Origin: Rhabdaerophilum calidifontis
Lineage (GTDB): Bacteria; Pseudomonadota; Alphaproteobacteria; Rhizobiales; Beijerinckiaceae
DNA: 64,000 nucleotides
Direction of reading: 5' to 3'
NCBI RefSeq assembly: GCF_008641065.1
Contig: NZ_VTRS01000004.1
Location: forward strand, 182,307-246,306
Each line of letters starts with the position of its first letter. Positions within the stretch are counted from its first letter, which is position 1. The notes under the pieces are model-generated. The model did no database searches and was not told the origin of the DNA. It worked only from the letters and a program-made list of their open reading frames with translations. The position numbers and the translations under genes were made by a program. Positions 61,980-64,000 of the stretch are shown one piece after another.

Positions 61980-63248
61980 TCATGCGCCAGCCCCGGCAAC
62001 CGGCATCGCCGCCATCACCGCCAGCGCCTTGGCGAAAAAATCCGGCGCGCCGAAATTGCCGCTCTTCAGCGCCAGCGCCAGCGCGGGCGCCTCGCTCACC
62101 ACCACCGGCACGCCGGGGTCGATCTCCGGCCCGATCGCCAGCGCCCGCACCCCCAGCGCGGCGACGATCGCCGAGGAGGTCTCGCCCCCGGCGGTGATGA
62201 TCCGGCGATACCCGCGCGCCAAGGCCTGCCGCGCCAGGGCCGCGAAGAAATCCTCGATCGCGCGCGCCACCCGCTCGCCGCCATGAGCGGCCTGCAAAGC
62301 CGCCACTTCCGCCGGGTCGGCCGTGGAATAGATGAGCGGCAATGCCGCCCCGCCCGCCGCGCCGCCGAGCCAGGCCAGCGCATCCGCCGGGCCCTGCCGG
62401 CCGGCGAGGATCGCCGCGACATCGAGCCGGAAGGCCGGCGCCGCCTCGGCATGCCGCGCGACCTGGAGGGCGGTCGCGCGCGAACAGGAGCCGGACAGCG
62501 CGAGCGCCGGGCCTGTCGGCGCTGCGGGCGGTGGCGGCATCGCGCGCCCGGCGGGCAGGAGATTGTCCGGCAGGCCGAGCGCGATGCCAGACCCGCCCGT
62601 CACCAGCGCCATGCCCTTCGCGGCATGCCCGAGCGCGAGGAGATCCTCATCGGAGGTCGCGTCGCAGACGATGAGCCGCTCGTTGCGGCGGATGGCCTCG
62701 TCGAGCGCCGTGCGCACGGCCGCCGCACCCCGGCGCACGATCTCGAGCGGCACCAGCCCGATGCGGTTGCGGGATTGGTGCGAAAGCCAGCGTGCGATAT
62801 TGGCGTCGGTCATCGGCGTCAGCGGGTGCTTTTCCATGCCGCTCTCGTTGAGCAGCCGGTCGCCGACGAAGAGATGGCCGCGATAGAGCGTGCGGCCATT
62901 GGCCGGGAAGGCGGGGCAGACGATGGCGGCCGGCGCGTCCAGAGCCTCGAGAAGCGCGTCGGCGACCGGCCCGATATTGCCCGCCTTCGTCGAATCGAAG
63001 GTCGAGCAATATTTGAACAGGATCTGCGCCGCCCCGGCCTGCCGCAGCACGGCAAGCGCCGCGAGCGATTGCGCCACCGCCTCCTCCGGCGGGTTCGAGC
63101 GCGATTTCAGCGCGACGATCCCCGCCTCGCAGGCATCGGCACGCTCCGGCGGGCCGACGAACAGGGTGGTGCGCATGCCGCGCAGCGCCAGCGTATTGGC
63201 GAGATCGCTCGCACCGGTGAAATCATCCGCGATCGCGCCGAGCAGCAT
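61980..63248 (-). CDS. otnK: OtnK-like four-carbon acid sugar kinase (3-oxo-tetronate kinase)
   Basis: A 422-residue DUF1537 kinase. The N-terminal IADDFTGASDLANTL and LFKYCSTFDST bind the sugar acid; the C-terminal half has TAGGETSSAIVAALG and the GPEIDPGVPVV nucleotide site. It phosphorylates 3-oxo-tetronates from D-threonate or L-erythronate. The matching OtnC gene follows by 13 bases. The usual dehydrogenase (DenD/LtnD) and isomerase are not seen in the window. Confidence 0.9.
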   Translation of the reverse strand: MLLGAIADDFTGASDLANTLALRGMRTTLFVGPPERADACEAGIVALKSRSNPPEEAVAQSLAALAVLRQAGAAQILFKYCSTFDSTKAGNIGPVADALLEALDAPAAIVCPAFPANGRTLYRGHLFVGDRLLNESGMEKHPLTPMTDANIARWLSHQSRNRIGLVPLEIVRRGAAAVRTALDEAIRRNERLIVCDATSDEDLLALGHAAKGMALVTGGSGIALGLPDNLLPAGRAMPPPPAAPTGPALALSGSCSRATALQVARHAEAAPAFRLDVAAILAGRQGPADALAWLGGAAGGAALPLIYSTADPAEVAALQAAHGGERVARAIEDFFAALARQALARGYRRIITAGGETSSAIVAALGVRALAIGPEIDPGVPVVVSEAPALALALKSGNFGAPDFFAKALAVMAAMPVAGAGA

Positions 63249-63251
63249 GGC

Positions 63252-64000
63252 TCACTCCGCCGCGCTCGCGGTGGCGCGGTGCGCGAGCGCGGTCCAGTAC
63301 TGCATGCCGACGGGGAGGATTTCGTCGTTGAAATCATAGGCGGGGTGGTGGAGCCCGGCACTGTCGCCATTGCCGATGAAGATGAAGGCGCCGGGCCGCT
63401 CCAGCAGCATGTAGGAGAAATCCTCCCCGCCCATCACCGGCGGCGCCTCGGCATTGACATTCTGCGCACCGGCGATCCCCGCGGCGATCGCGGCGGCCAG
63501 GTGCGTCTCGCGCGCGTGGTTGAGCACCGCCGGATAGCCGCGCTCGTAATCGAGCCGGATCTCGGCGCCGAACATCCGCGCCGCGCCGTCGACGATCGCC
63601 CGGAAGCGGCTCTCGGCAAGATCGCGGATCGCGGGGTCGAGCGAGCGCACCGTGCCGTTGAGGGTCGCGCGCGGCGGGATGATGTTGAACGCCGTGCCGG
63701 CATGGAACTGCGTGACCGAGACGACCACGGATTTGATCGGATCGACATTGCGCGCGGCGATCGTCTGGAGCGCCGCGACGAGATGGGCGCCGACGACGAT
63801 CGGATCGTTGCCCTGGTCGGGCTTGGCGGCATGCGCGCCCTTGCCCTCGATCTCGATGGTGAACTGGTCGGCCGCCGCCATGATGGGGCCGGGGCGGAGC
63901 GCGAAATGCCCCGGCGGGAGGCCGGGCATGTTGTGCATGCCGTAGATCTCGGCGATGTTCCAGCGCGTCATCAGCCCGGCCTCGACCATCGCCCGGCCGC
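63252..64000 (-). CDS. M20 family amidohydrolase/peptidase, N-terminus outside the window
   Basis: The C-terminal 248 residues of an M20D aminoacylase-like metalloenzyme. It holds EIYGMHNMPGLPPGHF (a metal His), the dimerisation domain with GKGAHAAKPDQGNDP, GTAFNIIPPRATLNGTVRS and the C-terminal metal segment MGGEDFSYMLLERPGAF with GLHHPAYDFND. Members cleave N-acyl amino acids such as hippurate or N-acetyl compounds. It ends three bases before otnK, so it heads or belongs to that operon. Truncated by the window end. Confidence 0.9.
   Translation of the reverse strand, partial: GRAMVEAGLMTRWNIAEIYGMHNMPGLPPGHFALRPGPIMAAADQFTIEIEGKGAHAAKPDQGNDPIVVGAHLVAALQTIAARNVDPIKSVVVSVTQFHAGTAFNIIPPRATLNGTVRSLDPAIRDLAESRFRAIVDGAARMFGAEIRLDYERGYPAVLNHARETHLAAAIAAGIAGAQNVNAEAPPVMGGEDFSYMLLERPGAFIFIGNGDSAGLHHPAYDFNDEILPVGMQYWTALAHRATASAAE

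Noticed and set aside
1..64000. CRISPR arrays, insertion sequences, prophage or tRNA genes
   Set aside because: No regularly spaced repeats, transposase or integrase motifs, or cloverleaf sequences were found while reading both strands; gene order is that of core chromosome.

Overview
The window is a G+C-rich (about 68-72% by hand count of sampled lines) stretch of alphaproteobacterial chromosome. It is most likely from a member of the Hyphomicrobiales (Rhizobiales). The run chvI-chvG-hprK-EIIA(Man)-HPr-ahcY-divL-tsaE/amgK-murU-addB-addA-trxA is the one I know from that order. AccD has lost its zinc-ribbon cysteines and HisRS has the divergent alphaproteobacterial signature, which both agree. 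I cannot name a genus. Almost all of it is core genome: 60 protein genes, no tRNA or rRNA, no CRISPR array, no transposase, and no gene-free stretch above 300 bases.

Layout. 1-1.1 kb: the start of an unknown gene and a HugZ-type protein (minus). 1.2-18.5 kb (plus): the ChvI/ChvG envelope-stress pair running into HPr kinase, EIIA-Man and HPr (a regulatory phosphotransferase branch without a sugar permease); S-adenosylhomocysteine hydrolase behind a near-perfect AT-rich palindrome; a DivL-like pseudo-histidine kinase; a TsaE/AmgK fusion overlapping MurU (tRNA t6A formation plus MurNAc recycling); the AddAB recombination helicase-nuclease; and thioredoxin. 18.5-25.3 kb (minus): ihfB, lapA, an ornithine-cyclodeaminase-like gene, trpF-trpB-trpA, accD, folC. 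25.3-34.5 kb (minus): ribF, ileS, lspA, a small secreted protein, a two-gene M16 protease pair and sppA. 34.7-38 kb: CheY-like regulator, HAD phosphatase, a TipF-like degenerate EAL protein, RidA.

38.5-44.4 kb (plus): copper-chaperone-like protein, class-III aminotransferase, an 79-residue protein that looks like the cap domain of a phosphonatase without its catalytic core, then hisS-hisZ-hisG. 44.5-51.6 kb: a BacA/SbmA-type ABC exporter-fold transporter, an Lrp regulator divergent from hppD-maiA (tyrosine breakdown), and a catabolic-looking trio SDR-RraA-DapA. 51.7-53.9 kb: ECF sigma/anti-sigma pair divergent from a secreted DUF4394 protein. 54-57.8 kb: two MoeA-type genes (one fused to a binding-protein-like domain) and a GST. 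57.8-64 kb (minus): M20 amidohydrolase, otnK, otnC, mgsA, chrA, cspA, infA, rbsK.

I see no obvious new defence or mobile system. The points most worth following are the DivL homologue with phenylalanine at the phospho-acceptor position and a CtrA-like box upstream, the stand-alone phosphonatase cap protein, the otnK-otnC-mgsA run that links C4 sugar-acid breakdown to methylglyoxal through DHAP, an SDR that has lost its catalytic Tyr and Lys, and patches of atypical base composition inside ileS and hisS.
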